From Polynucleobacter sp. KF022 (GTDB taxonomy: Bacteria; Pseudomonadota; Gammaproteobacteria; Burkholderiales; Burkholderiaceae), in assembly GCF_027924105.1 (NCBI RefSeq), contig NZ_AP026972.1:1-64000 (forward strand): a stretch of 64,000 bases of DNA. Direction: 5' to 3'. The translations under genes were made by a program, and so were the position numbers. The notes below the pieces were generated by a model. It was given only the letters and a program-made list of their open reading frames with translations. It was not told where the DNA came from and ran no database searches. The stretch's first letter is position 1, and each line of letters begins with the position of its first letter. Below are positions 16,157 through 24,704 of this stretch, in pieces.

Positions 16157-16651
16157 TTGATTCCTCAAAAAAATCAATTTTCCGAGGTAAATGAGTGGGA
16201 TGAGCCCGAAGAAGAAGTAATTCGGGTCTACAGCAAGGAAGAGATTGTTGCGTTGCAGCAAAGCAATGCGACAAAGTACCGAGCGCTTTCACCTTGGAAA
16301 ATAGTGTTGGCTCAAATGTTGATTACGACTATCAGCATGGTGTTTTGGTCAATTTTTGGGGAGCCGGTAGGGGTAAGCCTTTATACTCAGTCGGCCTTTT
16401 TAGGTGGTTTAATTAGCGTCTTGCCCGCAACCCTATTTTTAATCAGGTTGGAGTTGGCAAAAAAATCGCAAATATTGAATCCAGGAAGATTTTTGGCGGC
16501 ATTAGTTTCAGGCGAATTTATCAAAATCGTCGTGACTTTAATGCTGTTTATTGGGATTGCGTATTTAGTCCCAGGCGTGCTTTGGGTCCCCTTATTGGTG
16601 ACTTACCTGCTTGCCTTGAAGTGTGTTTGGCTGGCGTGGTTGTGGCGCTAA
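16157..16651 (+). CDS. atpI: ATP synthase subunit I (AtpI)
   Basis: This small membrane protein helps assemble the c-ring of the F1Fo ATP synthase. The 164-aa product has a long acidic N-terminal tail (about residues 1-45) followed by four hydrophobic segments, the AtpI arrangement. Its position directly before atpB supports the call. The frame opens with TTG at 16157 and has no ATG until residue 54, inside the first hydrophobic region. There is no clear Shine-Dalgarno sequence, and the putative promoter lies only a few bases upstream, so the start is uncertain and translation may be nearly leaderless. Confidence 0.8.
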   Translation: MIPQKNQFSEVNEWDEPEEEVIRVYSKEEIVALQQSNATKYRALSPWKIVLAQMLITTISMVFWSIFGEPVGVSLYTQSAFLGGLISVLPATLFLIRLELAKKSQILNPGRFLAALVSGEFIKIVVTLMLFIGIAYLVPGVLWVPLLVTYLLALKCVWLAWLWR

Positions 16652-16691
16652 GTAGTGACAATTGAGATTGAAACAAAGGACTAGTTAAGAG

Positions 16692-17567
16692 ATGTCTAGC
16701 GAAGTAAACCAAGCCCACGGGGCAGCAGAACAAATGACGCCAACAGCGTATATTTCTGAGCACTTACAAAACCTCAACAATTCAGGTGGACAACAGACGT
16801 CCATTATTGATTTCAGCATTATCAATTTAGACACGATTTTTTGGGCATCCCTCATGGGTTTGCTCGCTGTATTTATTTTGTTGATTGCGGCTCGTCGTGC
16901 AACCCCTGGCGTACCAGGTCGTTTCCAGTGCTTTGTTGAAATGATTGTTGAAATGGCAGAGACACAATCTAAGAGCATTGTTCATGGCGATCGTTCTTAC
17001 ATTGCCCCGCTTGCACTATTTGTATTCTTTTGGATCATCTTGCTAAACACTTTGGACTTAGTGCCGGTGGATTGGGTATTGGGTGTAAATCATTTCATTG
17101 AAAGTTTTGGCGTGCATGTGCCACACCATAAAGTTGTGCCAACAACTGACCTCAATGCAACGATGGGCATGTCTATGTCTGTTTTGCTCTTGGTTTTCTT
17201 TTACAGCTTCAAGGTAAAAGGTTTTGGCGGATTCTTGCATGAGCTCGTTTCTGCACCGTTTGGCGCTAAGTGGTACTTGGCCCCATTTAACCTTGCTTTG
17301 AACATCATCGAATATCTTGCAAAAGGCGTTTCATTGGGAATGCGACTTTTCGGCAACATGTATGCCGGCGAGCTGGTTTTCTTATTGATCGCACTGCTAG
17401 GTAGTGTGTGGACATTTAATTTAGATTTATCCCTGTTCGGATTGGTGGGCCATGTTATTGCTGGATCAGCTTGGGCCATCTTCCACATTTTGGTTATTTT
17501 GTTGCAAGCCTTTATTTTCATGATGTTGACCTTGGTCTACATCGGGCAAGCGCATAGCCATCACTAA
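16692..17567 (+). CDS. atpB: F1Fo ATP synthase subunit a
   Basis: This is the Fo stator subunit that forms the proton half-channels against the c-ring. The 291-aa hydrophobic protein carries the essential arginine in SLGMRLFGNMYAGELVF (near residue 217) and the C-terminal LQAFIFMMLTLVYIG motif. The N-terminal 45 residues are hydrophilic and histidine-ended (tail HSHH). It is the second gene of the complete atpIBEFHAGDC operon. The usual E. coli length is 271 aa; the slight excess is in the N-terminus. Confidence 0.96.
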   Translation: MSSEVNQAHGAAEQMTPTAYISEHLQNLNNSGGQQTSIIDFSIINLDTIFWASLMGLLAVFILLIAARRATPGVPGRFQCFVEMIVEMAETQSKSIVHGDRSYIAPLALFVFFWIILLNTLDLVPVDWVLGVNHFIESFGVHVPHHKVVPTTDLNATMGMSMSVLLLVFFYSFKVKGFGGFLHELVSAPFGAKWYLAPFNLALNIIEYLAKGVSLGMRLFGNMYAGELVFLLIALLGSVWTFNLDLSLFGLVGHVIAGSAWAIFHILVILLQAFIFMMLTLVYIGQAHSHH

Positions 17568-17612
17568 GATTTTTATTTTTAACTTATCTCTTTAACTTCA
17601 GGAGTCAGCAAC

Positions 17613-17879
17613 ATGCAACAATTTCTCGCAAACATTCAAGGTTTCACAGCAATCGCTATCGGCATCATCATCGGCCTCGGCGCGATCGGTGCTTGTTTAG
17701 GTATTGCATTGATGGGCGGTAAGTACATCGAAGCTTGTGCACGTCAACCAGAATTGATGGAGCCACTCCAAACTAAGATGTTCCTTTTGGCTGGTTTGAT
17801 CGACGCTGCGTTCTTGATCGGCGTTGGTGTTGCAATGTTGTTTGCTTTCGCAAACCCACTGCTCGCAGTTATTAAGTAA
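17613..17879 (+). CDS. atpE: F1Fo ATP synthase subunit c
   Basis: This is the proteolipid of the rotating c-ring. The 88-aa product has two hydrophobic helices joined by the polar RQPE loop (residues 44-47). The proton-carrying carboxylate is Asp64 in GLIDAAFLIG. The Na+-binding pattern of sodium-type rings (Glu with Ser/Thr neighbours in helix 2) is absent, so proton coupling is inferred. A good Shine-Dalgarno sequence (AGGAG at about 17600) precedes it. A perfect hairpin lies just downstream, before atpF. Confidence 0.97.
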   Translation: MQQFLANIQGFTAIAIGIIIGLGAIGACLGIALMGGKYIEACARQPELMEPLQTKMFLLAGLIDAAFLIGVGVAMLFAFANPLLAVIK

Positions 17880-17890
17880 TTGTTTTGGCG

Positions 17891-17912
17891 TGGATGACCA
17901 AGGGGTCATCCA
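17891..17912 (+). repeat. Hairpin in the atpE-atpF spacer
   Basis: TGGATGACC at 17891-17899 pairs perfectly with GGTCATCCA at 17904-17912 around the 4-nt loop AAGG. There is no T run after it, so it is not a classic terminator. Its place directly after atpE, the gene needed in greatest excess, suggests an RNA-processing or 3'-end protecting role. Confidence 0.75.
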
Positions 17913-17942
17913 ACTGTTCTCAACAATACTGAAAGGAATATC

Positions 17943-18413
17943 GTGAATCTGAACGCGACCCTATTCGCGCAAATGATCGTTTTCTTCGTCTTATGGTGGG
18001 TTGTTGCACGCTTTGTGTGGCCGCCGCTTGTTAAGGCGTTAGATGAACGTTCAAGCAAAATTGCTGATGGTTTAGCTGCTGCCGAGCGCGGTAAAGAAGC
18101 TCTCGCATTAGCCAGCAATGAAGCTGAGCAAGAATTAACAAAAGCACGCCAAGAAGGTGTTCAACGCGTTGCCGAAGCTGAAAAACGTGCACAAATGTCA
18201 GCCGAAGAAATTCGCGCTAACGCACAAGCTGAAGCAGCTCGAATCATTTCTCAAGCAAAGCAAGATGCAGATCAACAAGTAACTCGCGCTCGCGAAGTAT
18301 TGCGCGCTGAAGTAGCTTTGTTGGCTGTTAAAGGTGCCGAGCAAATTTTGCGTCGTGAAGTTGATGCAAAAGCTCATGGCCAGTTGCTTGACCAACTAAA
18401 GGCAGAACTTTGA
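17943..18413 (+). CDS. atpF: F1Fo ATP synthase subunit b
   Basis: This is the peripheral stalk subunit linking Fo to F1. The 156-aa protein has one N-terminal membrane helix (about residues 5-25, containing FFVLWWVVARFVWPPL) and then a long alanine- and charge-rich helix typical of the b-subunit coiled coil. It starts at GTG 17943, preceded by a GAAAGGA Shine-Dalgarno sequence at about 17930-17936. Its length equals that of E. coli AtpF (156 aa). Its stop is nearly joined to atpH. Confidence 0.95.
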   Translation: MNLNATLFAQMIVFFVLWWVVARFVWPPLVKALDERSSKIADGLAAAERGKEALALASNEAEQELTKARQEGVQRVAEAEKRAQMSAEEIRANAQAEAARIISQAKQDADQQVTRAREVLRAEVALLAVKGAEQILRREVDAKAHGQLLDQLKAEL

Positions 18414-18414
18414 T

Positions 18415-18951
18415 ATGGCTGATTTAGCCACTATTGCACGTCCTTATGCGGAAGCGCTTTTTCAAAGCGCCAAGCCGGCTGAGCTTGCTGGATGTTTGGA
18501 GCAGTTAAACGAATTGGCGCAGCTTGCTGCTTTGCCAGAAGTTGCTGCTTTATCAAACAACCCAAAAGTATCCGCTGATGATTTGAGCAAGCTGCTCTCT
18601 GGCATGGTGAAGACCAAGCTTGATGGCAAGGTTGCTAGCTTTCTGAATCTTGTAAATCAAAACCACCGCTTAGCGGCTGTTCCTGAAATTGCTCATCAAT
18701 TTGAAGCAATGAAAAACAAGAGCGAAGGCGCAGCAGAAGTAAACATTACCAGCGCATTCCCTTTAGAGGGTTCTGCGTTGAATGATTTGTTGTCAAGTTT
18801 GAAGAAGCGCTTTGGGGGTAAAGAATTGCGCCCAACTATTCAAGTTGACCCAACATTGATTGGCGGTGTTCGCATTCAAGTTGGCGACGAAGTAATGGAT
18901 AGTTCAGTTAAGGCCCAGTTAGCTCAAATGCAAGCAAGTCTTGGCGCATAA
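18415..18951 (+). CDS. atpH: F1Fo ATP synthase subunit delta
   Basis: This subunit connects the peripheral stalk to the top of F1. The 178-aa product has the family N-terminus MADLATIARPYAEALFQ and the C-terminal pattern PTLIGGVRIQVGDEVMDSSV. Its length matches E. coli AtpH (177 aa). It starts one base after the atpF stop and precedes atpA by 45 bp, so it is translationally close to its neighbours in the operon. Confidence 0.96.
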   Translation: MADLATIARPYAEALFQSAKPAELAGCLEQLNELAQLAALPEVAALSNNPKVSADDLSKLLSGMVKTKLDGKVASFLNLVNQNHRLAAVPEIAHQFEAMKNKSEGAAEVNITSAFPLEGSALNDLLSSLKKRFGGKELRPTIQVDPTLIGGVRIQVGDEVMDSSVKAQLAQMQASLGA

Positions 18952-18996
18952 GTGATCCCTATTAAGAACATACGAAATAAGACCCAGGAGTAAGTA

Positions 18997-20538
18997 ATGC
19001 AACTCAACCCTTCCGAGATCAGCGAGCTGATCAAAAGCCGAATTAGCGAATTGGGCGTTGACTCCCAAGTTCGCAACGAAGGCACTGTTATTTCAGTGAC
19101 CGACGGTATTTGCCGCGTACATGGCTTGTCAGGCGTTATGCAGGGCGAAATGTTGGAGTTTCCAAACAACACTATCGGCCTCGCGTTAAACCTTGAACGT
19201 GATTCTGTTGGTGCCGTAGTGTTGGGTGAATACACCCACATTAAAGAAGGCGACCCAGTTAAATGTACTGGTCGCATTTTGGAAGTTCCAGTTGGCCCAG
19301 AGTTGCTCGGTCGCGTTGTAAACGCGCTCGGTCAACCGATTGATGGCAAAGGCCCAATCAACACCAAGTTAACTGACTTTATTGAAAAAGTTGCTCCTGG
19401 CGTTATCGCACGTCAATCTGTTAGCCAGCCAGTACAAACTGGTTTGAAGGCGATTGATGCGATGGTTCCAATTGGCCGTGGTCAGCGTGAGTTGATCATT
19501 GGCGACCGCCAAACTGGTAAGACAGCTGTTGCGGTTGACGCGATCATTAACCAAAAAGGTAAAGGCGTTTATTGCGTTTACGTAGCGATCGGTCAAAAAG
19601 CTTCTACTATTGCTAACGTTGTTCGCAAGCTCACAGAATTGGGCGCGATGGAGTACACCGTGGTTGTTGCAGCGAGTGCTTCTGAGTCTGCAGCGATGCA
19701 GTACCTCTCTGCTTACGCAGGTTGCACCATGGGCGAATACTTCCGTGACCGCGGCGAAGACGCTTTGATTGTTTACGATGACTTGACCAAGCAAGCAGTT
19801 GCTTATCGTCAAATCTCCTTGTTGCTCCGCCGCCCACCAGGCCGCGAAGCTTATCCTGGCGACGTGTTCTACCTCCACTCACGCTTGCTCGAGCGCGCTG
19901 CTCGTGTAAATGCTGAGTATGTTGAGAAGTTCACTAACGGCGCAGTAAAAGGTAAAACTGGTTCTTTGACCGCATTGCCAATTATTGAAACTCAAGCTGG
20001 CGACGTTTCTGCATTCGTTCCAACCAACGTAATTTCGATTACTGACGGTCAGATCTTCTTGGAAACTGACTTGTTCAACGCTGGTGTACGTCCTGCGATT
20101 AACGCTGGTATTTCTGTATCCCGCGTTGGTGGTGCTGCACAAACTAAAGTTATTAAGAAATTGTCTGGCGGTATTCGTACCGACTTAGCGCAATATCGTG
20201 AATTGGCAGCGTTTGCACAGTTCGCGTCTGACCTCGACGAAGCAACCCGCAAGCAGTTAGAGCGCGGTCGTCGTGTTACTGAATTGTGTAAGCAAGCTCA
20301 ATACAAGCCACTCCAAGTTTGGGAAATGGCTGCTTCACTCTATGCTGTTAATAACGGCTACTTCGATGACCTCGAAGTGAAGAATGTATTGGCCTTCGAA
20401 AAAGGTTTGCAAGATCATTTGAAATCTAAATACGCTGACTTAGTTGCTCGTATTGAAGAGACTAAAGACTTGAGCAAAGATGACGAAGCTGCATTGCGCG
20501 CCGCTATTGAGGATTACAAGCGTTCTGCCTCTTTCTAA
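18997..20538 (+). CDS. atpA: F1Fo ATP synthase subunit alpha
   Basis: This is the regulatory nucleotide-binding subunit of the F1 hexamer. The 513-aa product starts MQLNPSEISELIKSRI. It has the Walker A GDRQTGKTA near residue 169 and the alpha/beta signature region PAINAGISVSRVGGAAQ near residue 366. Its length is identical to E. coli AtpA. A Shine-Dalgarno CCAGGAG precedes the ATG. Nothing unusual is visible. Confidence 0.97.
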   Translation: MQLNPSEISELIKSRISELGVDSQVRNEGTVISVTDGICRVHGLSGVMQGEMLEFPNNTIGLALNLERDSVGAVVLGEYTHIKEGDPVKCTGRILEVPVGPELLGRVVNALGQPIDGKGPINTKLTDFIEKVAPGVIARQSVSQPVQTGLKAIDAMVPIGRGQRELIIGDRQTGKTAVAVDAIINQKGKGVYCVYVAIGQKASTIANVVRKLTELGAMEYTVVVAASASESAAMQYLSAYAGCTMGEYFRDRGEDALIVYDDLTKQAVAYRQISLLLRRPPGREAYPGDVFYLHSRLLERAARVNAEYVEKFTNGAVKGKTGSLTALPIIETQAGDVSAFVPTNVISITDGQIFLETDLFNAGVRPAINAGISVSRVGGAAQTKVIKKLSGGIRTDLAQYRELAAFAQFASDLDEATRKQLERGRRVTELCKQAQYKPLQVWEMAASLYAVNNGYFDDLEVKNVLAFEKGLQDHLKSKYADLVARIEETKDLSKDDEAALRAAIEDYKRSASF

Positions 20539-20555
20539 GAGGGCTCGCATAAATC

Positions 20556-21425
20556 ATGGCAAGCACAAAAGAGATACGATCTAAGATCAAGAGCGTGCAA
20601 AACACGCGCAAGATCACGAAGGCAATGGAAATGGTCGCCGCATCCAAGATGCGTCGCGCCCAGGAGCGCATGCGTAATGCGCGCCCATACGCTGAAAAAA
20701 TTCGTGAGATTGTTGCCAATCTTTCTAAAGCAAATCCCGAGTTCCGCCCTGCTTACATGGCAACTCGTGAAGTGAAGAAGGTTGGTACGATTTTGGTTAC
20801 GACAGACAAGGGCTTGTGCGGCGGTTTAAATACCAACGTCTTGCGTTTGATTGCTAACCAAGTGCGCGATTTGCAAGAAAACAATATTGAGATTGCGTAC
20901 ACCGCAATTGGTTCAAAAGGTTTGCAATTTTTGAATCGCTCAAAAGCAAAACTGATTTCTCAAACAATTCAAATTGGCGATACGCCGCATTTGGATGTTT
21001 TGATTGGTGCGATTACTACCCAATTGGAAGCGTTTGAGCGCGGCGAGATTGATGCTGTTTATTTGGCATATACCCGCTTCGTAAATGCAATGAAACAAGA
21101 GCCTGTTTTAGAAAAACTCTTGCCTTTGGAGGCAGAAGCTTTGACTCCAGAAGAGAAAACAGGCAACTCTTGGGATTACATCTACGAACCTGACGCAGAG
21201 TCCATTTTGAATGGCCTGCTTAAGCGTTACGTTGAAGCAATGATTTATCAGGCGGTTGCTGAAAACATGGCTTCTGAGCAGTCTGCACGTATGGTCTCAA
21301 TGAAGGCCGCTTCAGATAATGCGAAGAACGTAATTGGCGAATTGCAATTGGATTACAACAAGACACGACAAGCTGCTATTACTAAAGAGTTGTCAGAAAT
21401 TGTTGGCGGAGCGGCTGCGGTTTAA
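20556..21425 (+). CDS. atpG: F1Fo ATP synthase subunit gamma
   Basis: This is the rotating central shaft of F1. The 289-aa product starts with the conserved helix KEIRSKIKSVQNTRKITKAMEMVAASKM (landmark residues about 5-32) and ends with the matching C-terminal helix containing MVSMKAASDNA. The TDKGLCGGLN motif near residue 85 is typical. It lies 17 bp after atpA and 55 bp before atpD. Confidence 0.97.
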   Translation: MASTKEIRSKIKSVQNTRKITKAMEMVAASKMRRAQERMRNARPYAEKIREIVANLSKANPEFRPAYMATREVKKVGTILVTTDKGLCGGLNTNVLRLIANQVRDLQENNIEIAYTAIGSKGLQFLNRSKAKLISQTIQIGDTPHLDVLIGAITTQLEAFERGEIDAVYLAYTRFVNAMKQEPVLEKLLPLEAEALTPEEKTGNSWDYIYEPDAESILNGLLKRYVEAMIYQAVAENMASEQSARMVSMKAASDNAKNVIGELQLDYNKTRQAAITKELSEIVGGAAAV

Positions 21426-21480
21426 GCGGTCAGCGTTTAGGAATACGAAAGAATTCAGGAATTAAAAGCGGAGAAATGCG

Positions 21481-22881
21481 ATGAGTAACGGAAATATCGT
21501 GCAGTGTATCGGTCCAGTGGTGGACATTCAGTTCCCACGCGACAAAATGCCAAACATTTATGATGCATTGACATTAGTTGATAGCGGCGAAAAATCATTT
21601 GCTGAAAAAGGGTTGACCTTTGAAGTTCAGCAACAAATCGGCGACGGTGTAGTTCGCGCGATTGCCATGGGTGCGAGCGATGGCTTGCGTCGTGGCATGG
21701 AAGTGAAATCTACAGGTAAGCCAATTTCTGTGCCAGTTGGCCCAGCAACTTTGGGCCGCATTATGGACGTTTTGGGTCGCCCAATTGACGACGCAGGTCC
21801 GATTGCAACTGAAGAGCGTCGCGCTATTCACCAACCAGCACCGAAGTTTGATGAGCTCTCCCCTTCTGTTGACTTGCTCGAAACAGGCATTAAGGTTATT
21901 GACTTAGTTTGCCCATTCGCTAAAGGCGGTAAGGTTGGCTTGTTCGGTGGTGCGGGTGTTGGTAAGACCGTGAATATGATGGAATTGATTAACAACATCG
22001 CTAAGCAACACTCAGGTTTATCAGTGTTTGCGGGTGTTGGTGAGCGTACTCGTGAAGGTAATGACTTCTACCACGAGATGAAAGAATCTAACGTTATCGA
22101 CAAAGTGGCGATGGTGTTTGGTCAGATGAACGAACCTCCAGGCAACCGTTTGCGCGTTGCGTTGACTGGTTTGACAATGGCTGAAGCATTCCGTGACGAA
22201 GGCCGTGACATTTTGTTCTTCGTTGACAACATCTACCGTTACACATTGGCCGGTACTGAAGTTTCTGCGTTGCTCGGTCGTATGCCTTCTGCTGTGGGTT
22301 ACCAACCTACATTGGCTGAAGAGATGGGTAAATTGCAAGAACGTATTACTTCCACTAAGACTGGTTCTGTTACCTCTATTCAGGCCGTTTACGTTCCTGC
22401 GGATGACTTGACCGATCCGTCACCAGCTACAACCTTCTTGCACTTAGACTCCACAGTTGTGTTGTCACGTGACATCGCTGCATTGGGTATTTACCCAGCG
22501 GTTGATCCATTGGATTCAACCAGCCGTCAGCTTGACCCACAAGTGGTTGGTCAAGAGCACTATGAAGTTGCTCGTGACGTACAGATGACATTGCAGCGCT
22601 ACAAAGAATTGCGCGACATTATTGCGATTTTGGGTATGGACGAATTGTCTCCAGAAGATAAATTGGCTGTATCACGTGCTCGTAAGATTCAGCGTTTCTT
22701 GTCACAGCCTTTCCACGTTGCTGAAGTGTTTACTGGTTCACCAGGCAAATACGTTCCATTGAAAGAAACTATCCGTGGTTTCAAAATGATCTGCAGCGGC
22801 GAATTGGATCACTTGCCTGAGCAAGCGTTCTACATGGTGGGTTCAATTGATGAAGCCATCGAGAAAGCCAAGAAGCTTTAA
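21481..22881 (+). CDS. atpD: F1Fo ATP synthase subunit beta
   Basis: This is the catalytic subunit of F1. The 466-aa product shows Walker A GGAGVGKT near residue 156, AGVGERTREGNDFYHEM near residue 183, the Walker B region ILFFVDNIYRYTLAGTEVSA and the beta signature VDPLDSTSRQLDP. The length is close to E. coli AtpD (460 aa). It is followed after 12 bp by atpC. Confidence 0.97.
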   Translation: MSNGNIVQCIGPVVDIQFPRDKMPNIYDALTLVDSGEKSFAEKGLTFEVQQQIGDGVVRAIAMGASDGLRRGMEVKSTGKPISVPVGPATLGRIMDVLGRPIDDAGPIATEERRAIHQPAPKFDELSPSVDLLETGIKVIDLVCPFAKGGKVGLFGGAGVGKTVNMMELINNIAKQHSGLSVFAGVGERTREGNDFYHEMKESNVIDKVAMVFGQMNEPPGNRLRVALTGLTMAEAFRDEGRDILFFVDNIYRYTLAGTEVSALLGRMPSAVGYQPTLAEEMGKLQERITSTKTGSVTSIQAVYVPADDLTDPSPATTFLHLDSTVVLSRDIAALGIYPAVDPLDSTSRQLDPQVVGQEHYEVARDVQMTLQRYKELRDIIAILGMDELSPEDKLAVSRARKIQRFLSQPFHVAEVFTGSPGKYVPLKETIRGFKMICSGELDHLPEQAFYMVGSIDEAIEKAKKL

Positions 22882-22893
22882 TCTAGGGAAATT

Positions 22894-23310
22894 ATGTCAA
22901 CCATACGCGTCGATGTAGTAAGTGCTGAGCAGTCTATTTTCAGTGGGGAAGCGAAGTTTGTTGCGCTTCCTGGCGAAAGTGGTGAGCTCGGCATTTTGCG
23001 CGGCCACACTCCTTTGATTACACGTATTCGTCCAGGTTCAGTTCGTATTGAAAAAGCTGACGGCGATGAAGAGTTTGTTTTCGTAGCAGGTGGCTATTTA
23101 GAAGTTCAGCCTGATCACGTTACCGTATTGGCAGATACTGCCATTCGCGGTCATGACCTCGATGAAGCTAAAGCTACTGAAGCCAAGAAGCGCGCTGAAG
23201 AAGCTATGCAAAATCGTGGCACTGACTTTGATTTGGCTTTGGCCCAGTCCGAGTTTGCAATGGCAGCAGCACAGTTGGCTGCAATTGCTCGTTTCCGTCG
23301 TAAAAAGTAA
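22894..23310 (+). CDS. atpC: F1Fo ATP synthase subunit epsilon
   Basis: This is the central stalk subunit and intrinsic inhibitor of ATP hydrolysis. The 138-aa product has the N-terminal beta-sandwich (LPGESGELGILRGHTPLIT) and a C-terminal helical hairpin rich in Ala, Glu and Lys. It is the last ATP synthase gene. hemE starts only about 15 bp later and may be transcribed from the same operon. Confidence 0.96.
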   Translation: MSTIRVDVVSAEQSIFSGEAKFVALPGESGELGILRGHTPLITRIRPGSVRIEKADGDEEFVFVAGGYLEVQPDHVTVLADTAIRGHDLDEAKATEAKKRAEEAMQNRGTDFDLALAQSEFAMAAAQLAAIARFRRKK

Positions 23311-23325
23311 TAGCCGGTCATCTCC

Positions 23326-24438
23326 TTGCTGTTAAATGATCGGTTTTTAAAAGCCTGCCTGGGCGAAGCGGTTGATCAAACACCGCTTTGGCTCATGCGT
23401 CAAGCCGGCCGCTATCTCCCTGAATACAACGCTACACGGGCCAGAGCTGGAAGTTTTCTAGGGCTCGCAAAAAATCCTGCCTATGCTACTGAAGTAACCC
23501 TTCAGCCTTTGGATCGTTATCCATTGGATGCGGCTATTTTGTTCTCCGATATTTTGACTATTCCCGATGCAATGGGATTGGGTCTGAAATTTACGGCTGG
23601 CGAAGGCCCAAGCTTTGAGCACCCTCTTCGCACAGAAGAAGCGGTTAAGAAATTACGTCTAGCTGATATGGATCAGCTTAAATATGTTTTTGATGCTGTT
23701 TCAGAAATTCGTAAAGCATTAATTCAGGATGGCAAACAGCGCGTTCCATTAATTGGCTTCTCTGGAAGCCCATGGACATTAGCTTGCTACATGGTTGATG
23801 GCTCTAGCGCTGATGATTTCCGTCATGCTAAAACCATGATGTTTAGTCGCCCTGACTTGATGCAGCATATTCTTGATGTCAATGCACAATCGGTTGCCGC
23901 CTATTTAACTGAGCAAGTAAAGGCCGGTGCACAGGCGCTAATGATTTTTGATACTTGGGGCGGGATGCTTCCAGATGGTTGGTATCAAAAGATATCTTTG
24001 GCGTCTATGCAAAAAGTGATTGCTATGTTGCCACGCGAGTATGAGGGTAGAAAAATTCCTGTGATTATGTTTACTAAGGGTGGCGCAATTTGGCTCAATG
24101 ACATGGCGCAAGTTGGTGCTGATGTGATTGCGATTGACTGGACGATGTCATTAAGTCGTGCAAGAAAACAATTGCTCGCAATGAATAAGCCTTTAGCATT
24201 GCAAGGTAATTTAGACCCGCTAATTCTGTTCGCAGAGCCAAAACAAATTGCCGAACAAGCAAACCTCATTCTGGAAGATTTGGCGAGCGCACCAGCCCTT
24301 AAATCTGGCTTACATCCTTTAGATGGACATGTCTTTAATTTGGGCCATGGCATTTCTCAGTTCACTCCTCCTGAGAGCGTCACTGCACTGGCTGAAGCTG
24401 TCATTAATCGCTCTAGGTCACTCAGAACAAAGTCATAA
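23326..24438 (+). CDS. hemE: Uroporphyrinogen decarboxylase
   Basis: This enzyme decarboxylates uroporphyrinogen III to coproporphyrinogen III in haem synthesis. The 370-aa product has the signature PLWLMRQAGRYLPEYNATR near residue 20, GFSGSPWTLACYMVDG near residue 143 and HPLDGHVFNLGHGI near residue 325. No ATG fits: the frame opens after a TAG at 23311, and the first accepted start is TTG at 23326. A reading from ATC TCC TTG CTG would give a slightly longer N-terminus. No strong Shine-Dalgarno sequence is seen, so coupling to atpC translation is possible. Confidence 0.95.
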   Translation: MLLNDRFLKACLGEAVDQTPLWLMRQAGRYLPEYNATRARAGSFLGLAKNPAYATEVTLQPLDRYPLDAAILFSDILTIPDAMGLGLKFTAGEGPSFEHPLRTEEAVKKLRLADMDQLKYVFDAVSEIRKALIQDGKQRVPLIGFSGSPWTLACYMVDGSSADDFRHAKTMMFSRPDLMQHILDVNAQSVAAYLTEQVKAGAQALMIFDTWGGMLPDGWYQKISLASMQKVIAMLPREYEGRKIPVIMFTKGGAIWLNDMAQVGADVIAIDWTMSLSRARKQLLAMNKPLALQGNLDPLILFAEPKQIAEQANLILEDLASAPALKSGLHPLDGHVFNLGHGISQFTPPESVTALAEAVINRSRSLRTKS

Positions 24439-24704
24439 TCCTGAGTAGTCGCTAACTTGCCAATAATTTTTTTAACGAAAGTTATGCACAGATAGCGACA
24501 AAATTTGAAATTCAGTGAGATTGCGATTAAAGATGAAACTTCACATTCGAATATCTCTATAAGTCATTGATATATATAGAAAATAACAAAAAAGCTTTAA
24601 AAGAGTGCAAAAACGGAAAGCTGATAAATTAGTTTATAAATCAGAATCCTCGGATGATATCCACAGACTTATCCACAAGCTAAATAAGAAATCAGACGTA
24701 ATTC
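24439..24704. promoter_or_regulatory. AT-rich hemE-priA spacer with a cluster of DnaA boxes
   Basis: This 266-bp AT-rich spacer contains TTATGCACA at 24482-24490 (matches TTATNCACA), ATATCCACA at 24657-24665 (8 of 9) and a perfect TTATCCACA at 24669-24677, all on the + strand. The last two are 12 bp apart start to start and lie just before the priA start. No gene is visible here. DnaA could regulate priA from these sites, or they could act as a titration site. Confidence 0.65.
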
